A DNA stretch of 64,000 bases from Virgibacillus sp. NKC19-16 (GCF_021560035.1 NZ_CP074373.1:678001-742000), one strand, 5' to 3'; counted from the stretch's first letter, positions 33,010-42,548 are shown. The notes: a model not told the origin generated them from the sequence alone. Numbers and translations: made by a program.

Positions 33010-33531
33010 ATGCGAACGGTGTTTAATTATCGGCAGGCTTTACGTGAACCTAAAAAGATTCAACAAATTACAGAGAAATATTCTCTCCCGTTTTCGATTG
33101 AGTTAATACCAGCCATCAACTTTTTGGTGTTTCTAACGATTATGGGGTTTTTTCTGTATCTTTTGCGTACGGTTTTCCCCTATTTGCTGGAATGGACGTT
33201 TTTAGTTTTTTTGATCGGGATCCCGTTGCTTTTAACTAGTATAATGCGAAAGATTCAGCCAGACGGAAAGAATATTTATCTCTATTTATATGATTTTGCG
33301 AAATACCTTTTTTGGGTGAAACTGCCAAAGAAATATTTTTGTCACGATAAAAAGGTAGCGTGGATGCATGATAAAATAATTCAATTTCGGAAGTGTGTAA
33401 AGGTGGTGGATAAGAGTGAGCGTATTAAAAACGCCAATGAAAACAATGAGAGGCAACCTGTTATTAACGCAAACGGGCGACGTGTGGGGGTTGTATCGTA
33501 TTCAGACAACATCCATTCCGAGGCAAAATGA
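33010..33531 (+). CDS. conD: ConD-type membrane protein (TcpE family)
   Basis: 173 residues with two close membrane helices at about 38-78 and a TcpE-like end (YLYLYDFAKYLFWVKLPKKY). It probably anchors the ConE ATPase at the membrane. Its last 116 bases overlap conE in another frame. Confidence 0.82.
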   Translation: MRTVFNYRQALREPKKIQQITEKYSLPFSIELIPAINFLVFLTIMGFFLYLLRTVFPYLLEWTFLVFLIGIPLLLTSIMRKIQPDGKNIYLYLYDFAKYLFWVKLPKKYFCHDKKVAWMHDKIIQFRKCVKVVDKSERIKNANENNERQPVINANGRRVGVVSYSDNIHSEAK

Positions 33532-35914
33532 GAAAGAGACGGCGTCTTATAAAAGGAACTGGAAACAGTTCTTTGAAGAATTGACGGACTATAAAGATTT
33601 TCACTTGATGATGTATCCGCAGGAATTTCGCTTAGGTGAACGTTTTGATGATTTAAAGCAGGATATAGCGATAGATGCGGATGACATGGCAGGTTATTAT
33701 TTACAGGAAACAACGAATTTATTGGAACAGCGTTTAGGGAAGCTAACCAAAAGTGATTTTATTTTAGGTGTCCGTTTGAAAATGGAAAATATCAAGGTGG
33801 ATGCAGATTTAAAGGATAATATGTTTTCGGCTTTTTCCAGAGTCACGGATACGATTGTTAATTTGTTGGGTTGGGAACAGGATGTATCTGTTTCCTTCTT
33901 CCAACAATTTGATGAAGCAGAGGAAGAATTAACAAAACTGATTGCCATGGTTGGGGGTGTTCGTTTAAAAGAGGAAGAAATGATTTATGTAAATCGATAT
34001 AACTTCCTGCGTGGCATTGATCATGACGTATCGGAACAATCGGATGATGCAACGCCAGAAGGTATTACAAATACGGTAATCGACCCTACTTCCCCTAGTT
34101 GTTTGAAGTTAAATGCGGAGGGTGAGGAAGGGTATATCTCTTTCTTGGTCGTGGATGAATTTCATCATAACATGGCAGAAAGTGAATTGTTTTATGAAGC
34201 ACAATCCCTTCCCTTTTCCGTAGAAGTGGATATGAAAGCGCAGGCGGAAAATAAATCGAAAACAAAAATGAATGTCAATTTAAAAAAGCAACAGTTACGG
34301 CAATCGGCTAGTGAACAAAACCGGGTTGGAGATGAAACAGATGCGTCCGTAAGTACTAGTGATTATCTTATCCGTGGTTTACAGGATGAAATCAAAAAAG
34401 ATGATGTAGACATGTTTAATTGGGTAGCGGTGATTATTGTAGATGGTGAAACGAAAAAAGATTGTTTGCAGAAAGCAAAAATGGTCAAACGGCATATGAA
34501 GGCTGCAGGAATTACTTGCCGGATTCCGGTTGCTGATCAACTTTCCCTTTTTTATCAGTTTTTACCGGGGAAAAGTTTGGATATTACCAATCGACATTGG
34601 TTGCAAAAAACAACGCAGGATGGACTGGCAGAAAACTTTTTCGGTGTTTATGCGGATGTTGGCTCGAAGGTTGGCTTTTTTATCGGCTGGATTGATCGGT
34701 TTGAAAAGCATAAAGATCTAGATTCGGCAATTGGTTCCAGTCGTGATCCGATCTTTTTTCATCCTTTCTTAGCCAATCAACAAGTGAAAGGTTCAAAAAC
34801 ACGAAGTCCGCATGTGTTGATTACAGGTGATACTGGAAACGGGAAATCTTTTTTAGCCAAACTGTTGTTTATTTATATCAGTATGATGGATGTGAAATCG
34901 CTGTATATTGACCCGAAAAAGGAATTGCGGAAATGGATACGGAAAGTGATGTTGAGTCCACAAGTTAAACGGGATTATCCTTTATTTGTTGAACATTTGA
35001 AAAAATTTCATTTTATTACGTTGGATGCTGAAGATGAATCAAACTGGGGAGCATTAGACCCAGTGGTGTTTTTACCACCGATGCAGGCTAGAGAAATGAT
35101 CGAAATGATTTTTTCCCAAGTCTACAGTTTCAAGGGCAAAGATGATATTCATACAGCTTTTTTAAAAGCAGTAACCACCGTTTTAGAACGAAAAGAACAA
35201 GGGGAACAGGTTGGCAGTAAACATGTGGTTGATATCATGTGTGATCATGAAGAATCAGCGATACGGAAAGCAGGAGAGTTTTTATCGGAAGTAACAGCGG
35301 ACTCCATGATGAAATTATGCGTACATGATGGCTCCAATGATGCGTTATCTCTTCATCAGCGCATTAGTATTGTAGAAATTGAAAACTTGGATTTGCCGGA
35401 GGTAACGGATAGGGTGGAAAGTTATACGAATGCGCAAATGAAATCTAGTGCGGTTATGTATGCGCTTGGTAAGTATTGCGAGTTGTTTGGCCAAAATAAA
35501 GAAGAACGAACAGCTGAATTTATTGATGAAGCGTGGATGCTAACATCCAACGCGACGGGTAGAAAGGTTGAAAAACAAATGCGCCGCGTTGGTCGGAGTT
35601 ATAATAATGCGCTTTTCTTTATCTCGCAATCGACGAAAGATGCATTGCGCGAAGAAGAAAGTGGCAACTTCGGCGTTGCATTTGCCTTTGATGAACCAAC
35701 GGAACGGGATGACGTTTTAAAGTGGATGAACATGGAAGCTACCGAGGAAAATATAGATATGTTGGAACAAATGTATCAAGGACAGTGTTTATTTAAAGAT
35801 TATTATGGACGAACAGCTAAAATGAGTGTGGAATGCTTGTTTGATGAGTGGGCAGGCGCATTTGAAACTATTGAAGAATCAGCAGTTGCACAAGCAGAGG
35901 AAAAATATTTGTAG
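33416..35914 (+). CDS. conE: ConE, VirB4-type ATPase of the transfer channel
   Basis: 832 residues. Walker A is VLITGDTGNGKSFLAKLL and Walker B is RTAEFIDEAWML, followed by the RRVGRSYNNALFFISQ motif. It energises the type IV secretion channel. The GTG at 33416 after AAGGTGGTGG lies inside conD. Confidence 0.94.
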   Translation: MSVLKTPMKTMRGNLLLTQTGDVWGLYRIQTTSIPRQNEKETASYKRNWKQFFEELTDYKDFHLMMYPQEFRLGERFDDLKQDIAIDADDMAGYYLQETTNLLEQRLGKLTKSDFILGVRLKMENIKVDADLKDNMFSAFSRVTDTIVNLLGWEQDVSVSFFQQFDEAEEELTKLIAMVGGVRLKEEEMIYVNRYNFLRGIDHDVSEQSDDATPEGITNTVIDPTSPSCLKLNAEGEEGYISFLVVDEFHHNMAESELFYEAQSLPFSVEVDMKAQAENKSKTKMNVNLKKQQLRQSASEQNRVGDETDASVSTSDYLIRGLQDEIKKDDVDMFNWVAVIIVDGETKKDCLQKAKMVKRHMKAAGITCRIPVADQLSLFYQFLPGKSLDITNRHWLQKTTQDGLAENFFGVYADVGSKVGFFIGWIDRFEKHKDLDSAIGSSRDPIFFHPFLANQQVKGSKTRSPHVLITGDTGNGKSFLAKLLFIYISMMDVKSLYIDPKKELRKWIRKVMLSPQVKRDYPLFVEHLKKFHFITLDAEDESNWGALDPVVFLPPMQAREMIEMIFSQVYSFKGKDDIHTAFLKAVTTVLERKEQGEQVGSKHVVDIMCDHEESAIRKAGEFLSEVTADSMMKLCVHDGSNDALSLHQRISIVEIENLDLPEVTDRVESYTNAQMKSSAVMYALGKYCELFGQNKEERTAEFIDEAWMLTSNATGRKVEKQMRRVGRSYNNALFFISQSTKDALREEESGNFGVAFAFDEPTERDDVLKWMNMEATEENIDMLEQMYQGQCLFKDYYGRTAKMSVECLFDEWAGAFETIEESAVAQAEEKYL

Positions 35915-35941
35915 AGTCACTCTTCGAGTGGCTCTTTTTTT
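35914..35941 (+). terminator. Terminator between conE and conG
   Basis: GAGTCACTC and GAGTGGCTC with a 3-base loop, followed by seven T, starting at the last base of conE. It lies inside the transfer operon, so it likely attenuates. Confidence 0.8.
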
Positions 35942-35956
35942 GAAAGGAGGGAGCAT

Positions 35957-37978
35957 GTGAAATGGGTCAAGCGTTCGTTGCTTTGGTTGATGGTGTTCAT
36001 CCTTTTTTTAATTCCTGCAAGTGGGGTCGTTTTTGCGGAATATGGAGGGCATGAAGAAAACATGTCGGAACCGCAGGTAGAGATGCAAGGGGGGATTGAA
36101 TTAGAAAGTACTCGGTTTCCAATTGATCGGTATACTGTAAATAACGAAGCAGAGGATGACATGATCAAAGGTGCATTTATGGGATTTTCCAACGCGATAT
36201 TTACATTTACAGGTAATGTAGTAGTGGGAGTTGATAAGGCGTTAGAAGAATTATTTACCCTTGAGCCGATTGATCGTTTTTCGGGGCATATAAATTTAAT
36301 ATCGCAGTCGATCTATAATACCCTTCAGGATTACTTCGGCCAGATGCTTTTTGTTTTTGCGGTAAGTTATATGATTTATTTGGCGGTAGCAAAGGGCACG
36401 TTTCAAGAAGCATTTCGCCGTTCGGTTTTGTTTCTGATGGTGCTTCTTTTTGGTGGTTATTGGATGTTAAATGCTGGTTACTTTGTCAGTACTTTTAATA
36501 ATCTTTCTGTAGAGGTGCAGGGATATTTATTAGAAGCAGGTAATGGGCTGATTACGATGGTAGATGATGATGGTGTGTATGAACAAACGGATGCCATAGA
36601 TGTAGAGAATCCGGTAAGTGGAACCATTGGGATGATGCGGAATGTTTACTTTGATTTGTCTTTTAAGCGCCCGTATCTGATTATTAATTATGGGGAAACG
36701 GATGAACAGGCGATCAATGATGCGGATGAATATTCTCCAGAAGATTTGCCTGGTGGAGAAAGTTATAACCGCGTTGATCGATTACTTGCTTACGAGCGTA
36801 CAGAGGATGGTCTAAGTCAGAAGCAAGACTATATACAGAGTTTCGAATTAAGTGATTATAACAACCACTCTATGGCTGAAGGTCAGGTGTGGACGCAATT
36901 AGGGCAAGTGCTTATTGCCTTTTTAGCAGCGGTTTTTCTTGCCATTCCGTTTTTAGGTCTTGGCATTTTGAACTTTTTGCTTCAATTGGTCGCTTTAGCC
37001 TTAGCTTTCTTTTTGCCGTTTGCCTTGATCGTTTCGTACATTCCTCAATTTGCTTATAGTGGGTTTAAAGTGTTTCTTAAACTATTGACAACGTTTGTGG
37101 TAAAAGCAATGCTTGCTTTAGTGATTGTATTTGTCTTTGCGCTTACTTATGTAGTGGATGTGATGATTCCCCCGGAGTCATTTGCCATGTATTTGGTGAA
37201 TATGGTTACGCTGATTACTTTATTTCTATTGATGATTAAAAAGCGGGATGCCATCGTGAAGTTAGTTACGGCTGGTCGCGTGCAGTCTATGGATGGTCAA
37301 CTCATGAATAACGTTCAGCAAAGAATGGTAAGTCCTGCGATGGATAAGACAGCAAAAGCTGTTTCACATTTCCATCCTGGTGCTGGGAAAGCGATACAAA
37401 ACGTGAATCGCATGCAACAAGCGGCGACACTTTCAGAAAGTGCTTCTAGTAGTACCAATCAGAGTGATTTACGTAAGGAACGTACACCGCAACATTCTGG
37501 CTCTGAAACGTCGCCATCTGAAAATCAACCTTCAGAGAAGCCATCTTCTAATCGTCGTGAGCGTACTTCCCAACATGACCAAGTTTCGGGGGTACCTTCT
37601 GAAGGCGATCAACAAGGTAGTTCATCTTCCAGTAATCATGAGCGTCCTTCGCAATCTGTTGTCGATTTATCAGATCGTAAGCAGCGGAAAACGCAAGCTG
37701 AAGAAAATACAACAAAGCCAAAAGATAAGTATTCTTCCGATTTTAAAGAGAAGCCTCCTATAGAAGGTAAATCTTATCATTCTTCTGGAGAGGATAAACG
37801 TCGTCAGTCTCAAAAAGAGCAAAGTAATCAGTCTAAAAAAGGAAATCGTTCGAAAGTAAGGCGTTCTGGTGTTTCTAGGCAACCAGAGGGAGTAAAGAGA
37901 AAGAAGCAAGTATCTAGTGCAGCGGTAAAAAGAGAAAAGAATGCTTCTAATAAAGCGTATGATGGTAAAGATCATTAA
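35957..37978 (+). CDS. conG: ConG-type VirB6-like membrane protein
   Basis: 673 residues: a signal-like N-terminus, a cluster of membrane helices at about 115-175 and 310-445, and a long Ser/Lys/Gln-rich hydrophilic tail from about 490. It forms the membrane part of the transfer channel. GTG start behind AAAGGAGGG. Confidence 0.88.
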   Translation: MKWVKRSLLWLMVFILFLIPASGVVFAEYGGHEENMSEPQVEMQGGIELESTRFPIDRYTVNNEAEDDMIKGAFMGFSNAIFTFTGNVVVGVDKALEELFTLEPIDRFSGHINLISQSIYNTLQDYFGQMLFVFAVSYMIYLAVAKGTFQEAFRRSVLFLMVLLFGGYWMLNAGYFVSTFNNLSVEVQGYLLEAGNGLITMVDDDGVYEQTDAIDVENPVSGTIGMMRNVYFDLSFKRPYLIINYGETDEQAINDADEYSPEDLPGGESYNRVDRLLAYERTEDGLSQKQDYIQSFELSDYNNHSMAEGQVWTQLGQVLIAFLAAVFLAIPFLGLGILNFLLQLVALALAFFLPFALIVSYIPQFAYSGFKVFLKLLTTFVVKAMLALVIVFVFALTYVVDVMIPPESFAMYLVNMVTLITLFLLMIKKRDAIVKLVTAGRVQSMDGQLMNNVQQRMVSPAMDKTAKAVSHFHPGAGKAIQNVNRMQQAATLSESASSSTNQSDLRKERTPQHSGSETSPSENQPSEKPSSNRRERTSQHDQVSGVPSEGDQQGSSSSSNHERPSQSVVDLSDRKQRKTQAEENTTKPKDKYSSDFKEKPPIEGKSYHSSGEDKRRQSQKEQSNQSKKGNRSKVRRSGVSRQPEGVKRKKQVSSAAVKREKNASNKAYDGKDH

Positions 37979-38004
37979 GGAATGTCTACGGGCATTCCTT
38001 TTTT
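37977..38004 (+). terminator. Terminator between conG and cwlT
   Basis: AAGGAATG and CATTCCTT with an 8-base loop, followed by TTTT. It overlaps the conG stop codon. Confidence 0.75.
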
Positions 38005-38016
38005 GGTGGTGATAAT

Positions 38017-39051
38017 TTGAAAGGTATCAATGGTATTTTCCTATTATTTTTTGTTTTGATGATGTTTGTTTTTTTGTTTTTAGGAAGTGTGATCATGGTG
38101 ATTTCGGGTGATGACCCTGCGAAAGAAGAAAGCAGTGGAGACCAGCAACAAACGGATGCGCCTTCCTGTCGTTTTAATACGATTAATGATGATGTGGAAC
38201 GTTATCGGGATTATTTTGAAAAATATGCATCTGAAAATGGCATTGAAGATCATACAGAAATCTTAATGGGAATGACGATGCAGGAATCGGGAGGTCGGTT
38301 AGCGGATGTGATGCAGTCCTCTGAATCTATGGGAGATCCCGTTAATACGATTAATGACCCGGAAACGTCGATTGAACAGGGTGTATCTTATTTTGCGGAT
38401 GTATTGGAACAGGCAGAAGGTGATACGGAATTAGCGTTACAAGCCTATAACATGGGTAGTGGCTATATTGATTATGTGGAGGAAAACAATAACGGGGAAT
38501 ATAGTCAGGAATCAGCAGAAGCCTTTGGAAATGAACAAGCGGTTGAAATGGGTTGGGGTAATTATGGTGATGAAAATTATGTAGATAACGTCATGCGTTA
38601 TTTAGAAGGTTGTGAGAATGCAGAGGGTGAAGGTGATAGCGATTGGGGGTTGCCTTTGGATTTCATAACGGTAACTTCGGAGTTTGGGATGCGTGATCAT
38701 CCCATCCATAATGAACAACGTTTGCATGCCGGTATTGATTTTGGTTGTAGTACAGGTGATAGTCTTTATGCGGTTGCGGATGGTACGGTCATTGTTTCTG
38801 TTGTACAGAATACTGGTTTAGGGCAGCATGTAAAGATTGAACATGCCAGTGATGAGTATAGTGTGTATGGTCATATGTCGGTTATCTCTGTAAATACATG
38901 GGATGATGTAAAGCAAGGCGATAAGATTGGAGAATGTGGGTCAACAGGTGCTTCAACGGGTGACCATTTACACTTAGAATATCATAGAACAAATAATGCG
39001 ACTAATGAGGATAAAGAAGACCCTAGAGAAGTGTTAGGATTGGAGGAATAA
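38017..39051 (+). CDS. CwlT-like two-domain cell wall hydrolase
   Basis: 344 residues: an N-terminal membrane anchor, a lysozyme/SLT-like domain (EILMGMTMQESGGRLADVM, ALQAYNMGSGYIDY) and a C-terminal M23 peptidase domain with zinc motifs HAGIDFGC and GDHLHLEYH. CwlT of ICEBs1 has a lysozyme plus an NlpC/P60 domain; here the second domain is LytM-like instead. It should open the wall for the channel. TTG start. Confidence 0.88.
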   Translation: MKGINGIFLLFFVLMMFVFLFLGSVIMVISGDDPAKEESSGDQQQTDAPSCRFNTINDDVERYRDYFEKYASENGIEDHTEILMGMTMQESGGRLADVMQSSESMGDPVNTINDPETSIEQGVSYFADVLEQAEGDTELALQAYNMGSGYIDYVEENNNGEYSQESAEAFGNEQAVEMGWGNYGDENYVDNVMRYLEGCENAEGEGDSDWGLPLDFITVTSEFGMRDHPIHNEQRLHAGIDFGCSTGDSLYAVADGTVIVSVVQNTGLGQHVKIEHASDEYSVYGHMSVISVNTWDDVKQGDKIGECGSTGASTGDHLHLEYHRTNNATNEDKEDPREVLGLEE

Positions 39052-39053
39052 CG

Positions 39054-39551
39054 TTGAAAAAATTGATAGCTGCCTTGCTTGTTTTACTGTTGGCTGGAGG
39101 GTATTTGTGGTTGGAAAATTCTCATTTAAAGAATGAGGCTTCATTTTTAAAAGCTGAGTTGGAAGGGATGGAAGGTATTCAAAATGAATCAGTGATTCAT
39201 GAGGAAGCCGGAGAAAGTGCTAGACATTTTGTGGAAGGTTATTTTGTATATGAAAATAAACCCAATCAAGTGGATGTTGAACCGTATGCAGAACCTCAGG
39301 TTTTAGATCAGTTGCAATTTGAAGAACCTGTGCAAGAAGATGATAACATGAAAGTGGTTAGGTCTAGTGTTTCAGATGTGAATGTTTATCACGGTCAGTC
39401 AACGGATGATCGGCAGGAAACGGTCGTTATTTTTGATAATGAGATATTAGTAGATGGTATTGAAAGTGCTACATTAACGGTTTTAGTATTGGATATGGGA
39501 ATCAAAGACGGGAGTTGGAAAGTGAAGGATTTTGATTTTTATCAATTATAA
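39054..39551 (+). CDS. ICE membrane-anchored protein (YddI position)
   Basis: 165 residues with one N-terminal membrane helix (LIAALLVLLLAGGYLWLE), a short coiled coil and a beta-rich exported domain. Not recognised by motif; it lies directly after the hydrolase, like yddI. TTG start. Confidence 0.7.
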   Translation: MKKLIAALLVLLLAGGYLWLENSHLKNEASFLKAELEGMEGIQNESVIHEEAGESARHFVEGYFVYENKPNQVDVEPYAEPQVLDQLQFEEPVQEDDNMKVVRSSVSDVNVYHGQSTDDRQETVVIFDNEILVDGIESATLTVLVLDMGIKDGSWKVKDFDFYQL

Positions 39552-39594
39552 GTTATGATACAGGAAATGACTGTAAAAAAAGGGGCATAAAGAC

Positions 39595-39933
39595 ATGAAA
39601 GGAAAGTTGGTCTTTGTTGTTTGTTCATTATTATTGCTAGTCGGTTGTGGTGGAAGTTCGGAGTATGAGGATTTAATAGAAAATACTGTAAATGAAGTGG
39701 AAAGTAGATTGGTTGGTTCACATGAAGATTTAAATGTTCGTGAAAATGCTTATATTTATATTTGGGATAATGGTAGATATATAGGTATAACTTTGAATGT
39801 AGAGGATATGTCGCAGCCAGATTATTTTTATGAAATAGTTGATGGGGATTATGAACAAATAAGAGGTTATGAGATTGATCAATTAATGGAAAGAGAGCCT
39901 GATTATCGTGAACAGTTTGGAGAGGAAATCTAA
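39595..39933 (+). CDS. YddJ-like lipoprotein (cystatin-like fold)
   Basis: 112 residues with a lipobox (LLLLVGCGGSS) and a small exported domain with IYIWDNGRYIGITLNVED. It resembles YddJ of ICEBs1, an exclusion lipoprotein that blocks entry of a second copy by acting on ConG. The name is from position and lipoprotein form. Confidence 0.7.
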   Translation: MKGKLVFVVCSLLLLVGCGGSSEYEDLIENTVNEVESRLVGSHEDLNVRENAYIYIWDNGRYIGITLNVEDMSQPDYFYEIVDGDYEQIRGYEIDQLMEREPDYREQFGEEI

Positions 39934-40055
39934 GCTATACGCTTCACTTTAAAGTTTTATTCTGAAACCCGCTATACTCTTAGACAAACGTGAACAGGAT
40001 TGTTTAATATTTAATAAGATTTTTTGACCGAAAGAAAAAGAAGGTGTGATTATCT

Positions 40056-40316
40056 ATGGAATGGCAAAAATGCCCTCGATGCGACAGTCGTCGAGTAGGG
40101 AAAAGAGGTAACATTGGATGTATGGGAATAATTATCATGATATTCCTTGCCTATATCATCACTTATGCTATATCAAGCTTTTTACCTGATTTTCTTGGTA
40201 GTATAGCCATGTTAGTTAGTATATTAATATTTCCTTTATCATTAGTTGGTTTGTTTAAATTAAGAGAGAAGTTTTTTCGTTATCTTTACTGTAAAGATTG
40301 TGAATTAGTTTTTTAA
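40056..40316 (+). CDS. Zinc-ribbon membrane protein
   Basis: 86 residues: MEWQKCPRCDSRRVGKRG at the start, two membrane helices, and CKDCELVF at the end, so two CxxC pairs flank the membrane part. Function unknown. Confidence 0.65.
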   Translation: MEWQKCPRCDSRRVGKRGNIGCMGIIIMIFLAYIITYAISSFLPDFLGSIAMLVSILIFPLSLVGLFKLREKFFRYLYCKDCELVF

Positions 40317-40469
40317 CTTCAAAAAAAGGTAGTGCATAAAATTTATATCCGTTTACATAATTATTTGGTCGATTTTATTGCTTTGAAATAAAGTTTGATT
40401 ATTTGAAATTAAAGTTAGATATTTCATAAAACATTTGATGCAATTATGTTAATTTGCTGGATTCTTTTA

Positions 40470-40503
40470 ATGCAACAAACGGGCCTTAATTGAATAACAG
40501 TAA
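40470..40503 (+). repeat. Cassette repeat, 3' half
   Basis: AACGGGCCTTAATTGAATAACAGTAA. The counterpart 5' half is at 24120-24157. Confidence 0.6.
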
Positions 40504-40557
40504 GTATTTTTCAAAAAGATTTTAAGAAATGATTGGAACGGCCAGGGGGTAATAAAA

Positions 40558-41177
40558 TTGATTGATAAGGCAGTAAAAATGAATGGTTTTAATAAAGATA
40601 TAGATACTCAAAAGGTAATTTTAAAGGATATTTTAAATTTGAGTGAGGACTTACGACAAGCCTTGAAAACATCGCAATTGGAATTAAAAAATTACTATAT
40701 TGGAGCAGGCTTTCTAGTTCAAACTGTCTGGAATTATTTATCAGGGAATTCTTTGGATTATGGAATTGGAGACATTGATATTGTTTATTTTGATGCTGAG
40801 GATTTAAGCTTTGAAAAAGAAAAGGAGATGGAAGTCAAATTAACGTCTTTACTTAATAATCTCCCATTTAAGGTGGACGTAAAGAATGAAGCTAGAGTTC
40901 ATCTTTGGTATGAAGAGAAATTTGGTTTTAAAATAGAACCATATCAATCATTAGAGGAGGCAATTAATACTTGGCCAACAACTGCAACGTCAATGGGTGT
41001 TAGAAACGGAGAGAATGATCAATTTGAAGTGTATGCCCCTTATGGATTGAATGACCTTTTCGGTATGATTGTAAGGCCTAACAAGTTACAGATAACACGC
41101 GAAATTTATGAAAAAAAGCTGACAAATGGAAAAAACTGTGGCCAGAACTCATTGTTGTTCCATGGAATAACGATTAG
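40558..41177 (+). pseudogene. Nucleotidyltransferase-family protein with a C-terminal frameshift
   Basis: The frame encodes a DUF925-type nucleotidyltransferase (YYIGAGFLVQTVWNYLSG, YGIGDIDIVYFD, PYGLNDLFGMIVRPN). At the run of seven A (41111-41117) the expected family end is in another frame: after YEKK one added A would give ADKWKKLWPELIVVPWNND and a stop at 41177. In the present frame the end is unrelated and runs to 41217 into the next repeat. It is a real -1 mutation or an assembly error. Confidence 0.75.
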
Positions 41178-41188
41178 ATCAGATCTCC

Positions 41189-41228
41189 TTCAACTATCGG
41201 GCGCATTTTTCGAATAGGAAGCGTCCTT
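41189..41228 (+). repeat. Cassette repeat, hairpin part
   Basis: ATCGGGCGCATTTTTCGAATAGGAAGCGTCC; GGGCGC pairs with GCGTCC. Confidence 0.8.
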
Positions 41229-41257
41229 AAAATTTGATTTTGTTGAGGTGATAATAA

Positions 41258-41776
41258 ATGAGAAAGGCCGAAGTGACTCCCTATAACAAGAGTTGGCCTA
41301 AGATGTTTGAAAAAGAGGCTAGTAAATTACATGCTGTTTTTGGTTCTGAAATCATTCAAATTCATCACGTTGGCAGCACGTCAGTAAAAGGACTAAAGGC
41401 AAAACCAGTTATTGATATAATGCCTGTGGTAAAAAGCATTAGCCGGATTGATGAATATAACGCGGCAATGATCGATATTGGCTACGAGCCAAAAGGAGAA
41501 AATGGGATACAAGGACGGCGGTTTTACCAAAAAGGAGGGGACGAGCGAACTCATCACGTCCATGTTTATGAGTCAGGTAGTTCTAACATTGAACGTCACC
41601 TAGCATTCCGTGACTATCTGCGAACGTATCCTGAAGCTTTGAAAAAATATGCTGATTTAAAAGAAGAATTGTCCAAGCGTTTTCTTTATGATGTCGCATC
41701 ATATACTAAAGAAAAGGGGCAGTTAGTATCGGAGATTGAAAGTAAAGCAGTAATTTGGTATCAAAACTTAAAATGA
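41258..41776 (+). CDS. GrpB family protein (nucleotidyltransferase fold)
   Basis: 172 residues with the GrpB signature IIQIHHVGSTSVKGLKAKPVIDIMP and RTHHVHVYESGS. Members have a nucleotidyltransferase-like fold; the substrate is unknown. GAGGTG site. Confidence 0.88.
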   Translation: MRKAEVTPYNKSWPKMFEKEASKLHAVFGSEIIQIHHVGSTSVKGLKAKPVIDIMPVVKSISRIDEYNAAMIDIGYEPKGENGIQGRRFYQKGGDERTHHVHVYESGSSNIERHLAFRDYLRTYPEALKKYADLKEELSKRFLYDVASYTKEKGQLVSEIESKAVIWYQNLK

Positions 41777-41784
41777 ACATTAGT

Positions 41785-41845
41785 GCAACGAACGGGCGCG
41801 ATAACCGAATAAATTTGTTAAGCAAAAGGGCCAGATAATTGAGAC
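41785..41845 (+). repeat. Cassette repeat, full length
   Basis: AACGGGCGCGATAACCGAATAAA, then AAGGGCCAGATAATTGAGA. Confidence 0.8.
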
Positions 41846-41858
41846 AGGGGGAATTAAA

Positions 41859-42437
41859 ATAAAAAAATATTTCATAGCATTTGGAATAATAGTTATCTTT
41901 ATTATTGCAGGTTGTAGTTCCTCAGAAAAGATTGGTAGTAATGAATTGGAAAATTTTGAGGTAAAAAAGACAACGGATGAAACGAATCAAGATGACTTTA
42001 TCTTCCGACTTGTGAGTGAAAAGGAACAGTATAAAGAAGGTGAAGATGTGAAATTGTATGGTGAAATATTATACAAGGGGGATAAAGAAGAGGTCACCAT
42101 TAATCATTCCTCATCTGCTATTTCTTTTGGTGTGCTAGAAGAAACAAGAGGATACGAAATCAGTTATATCGTAAATGACATTGGATTATCCACAACACTT
42201 CATAGGCTAGGAAATCCTTATACAAAACAATATAACAAAAATGCAGTATTCAGCTCAGATAATACCTCGAAAGAGTATATGGAATTTATGGAGAGTTTTT
42301 CGAAAAAAGATGGCTTTCCTCCGGGTTATTACGTCGTGAAAGGGTATGCAAATTTTTCTGTAGAGTCTAAAGGAGATTTGGAACATCAGGAGAGATATAA
42401 TATTGAAGCAACAATAGATTTTAAAGTTGTTTATTAG
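41859..42437 (+). CDS. Putative lipoprotein with a non-standard ATA start
   Basis: The frame encodes a perfect lipoprotein signal (KKYFIAFGIIVIFIIAGCSSS) and about 165 exported residues (FRLVSEKEQYKEGEDVKLYG). No ATG, GTG or TTG precedes the signal. ATA at 41859 lies 7 bases after GGGGG, just where an ATG would be expected; the first standard start (TTG 41946) would remove the signal. It is either a mutated start or a rare initiation codon. Confidence 0.65.
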   Translation: MKKYFIAFGIIVIFIIAGCSSSEKIGSNELENFEVKKTTDETNQDDFIFRLVSEKEQYKEGEDVKLYGEILYKGDKEEVTINHSSSAISFGVLEETRGYEISYIVNDIGLSTTLHRLGNPYTKQYNKNAVFSSDNTSKEYMEFMESFSKKDGFPPGYYVVKGYANFSVESKGDLEHQERYNIEATIDFKVVY

Positions 42438-42455
42438 AATAATATCTCTGTTCTT

Positions 42456-42524
42456 CAACAATCGGGCGCTAATCTTTAATAAGGATTGGCTCAATATCGC
42501 ATATAAGGGCCTTTTTGTTGAAGA
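42456..42524 (+). repeat. Cassette repeat, full length
   Basis: ATCGGGCGCTAATCTTTAATAAGGATTGGC, a GCTAATC/GATTGGC hairpin, then AAGGGCCTTTTTGTTGAAG. Confidence 0.85.
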
Positions 42525-42548
42525 TCCAATCTTAAAGGAGGGTTTCAC

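Noticed and set aside
36000-37978. Minus-strand frames opposite conG and conE
   Set aside because: They are shadows of well-supported plus-strand genes with membrane or ATPase motifs.
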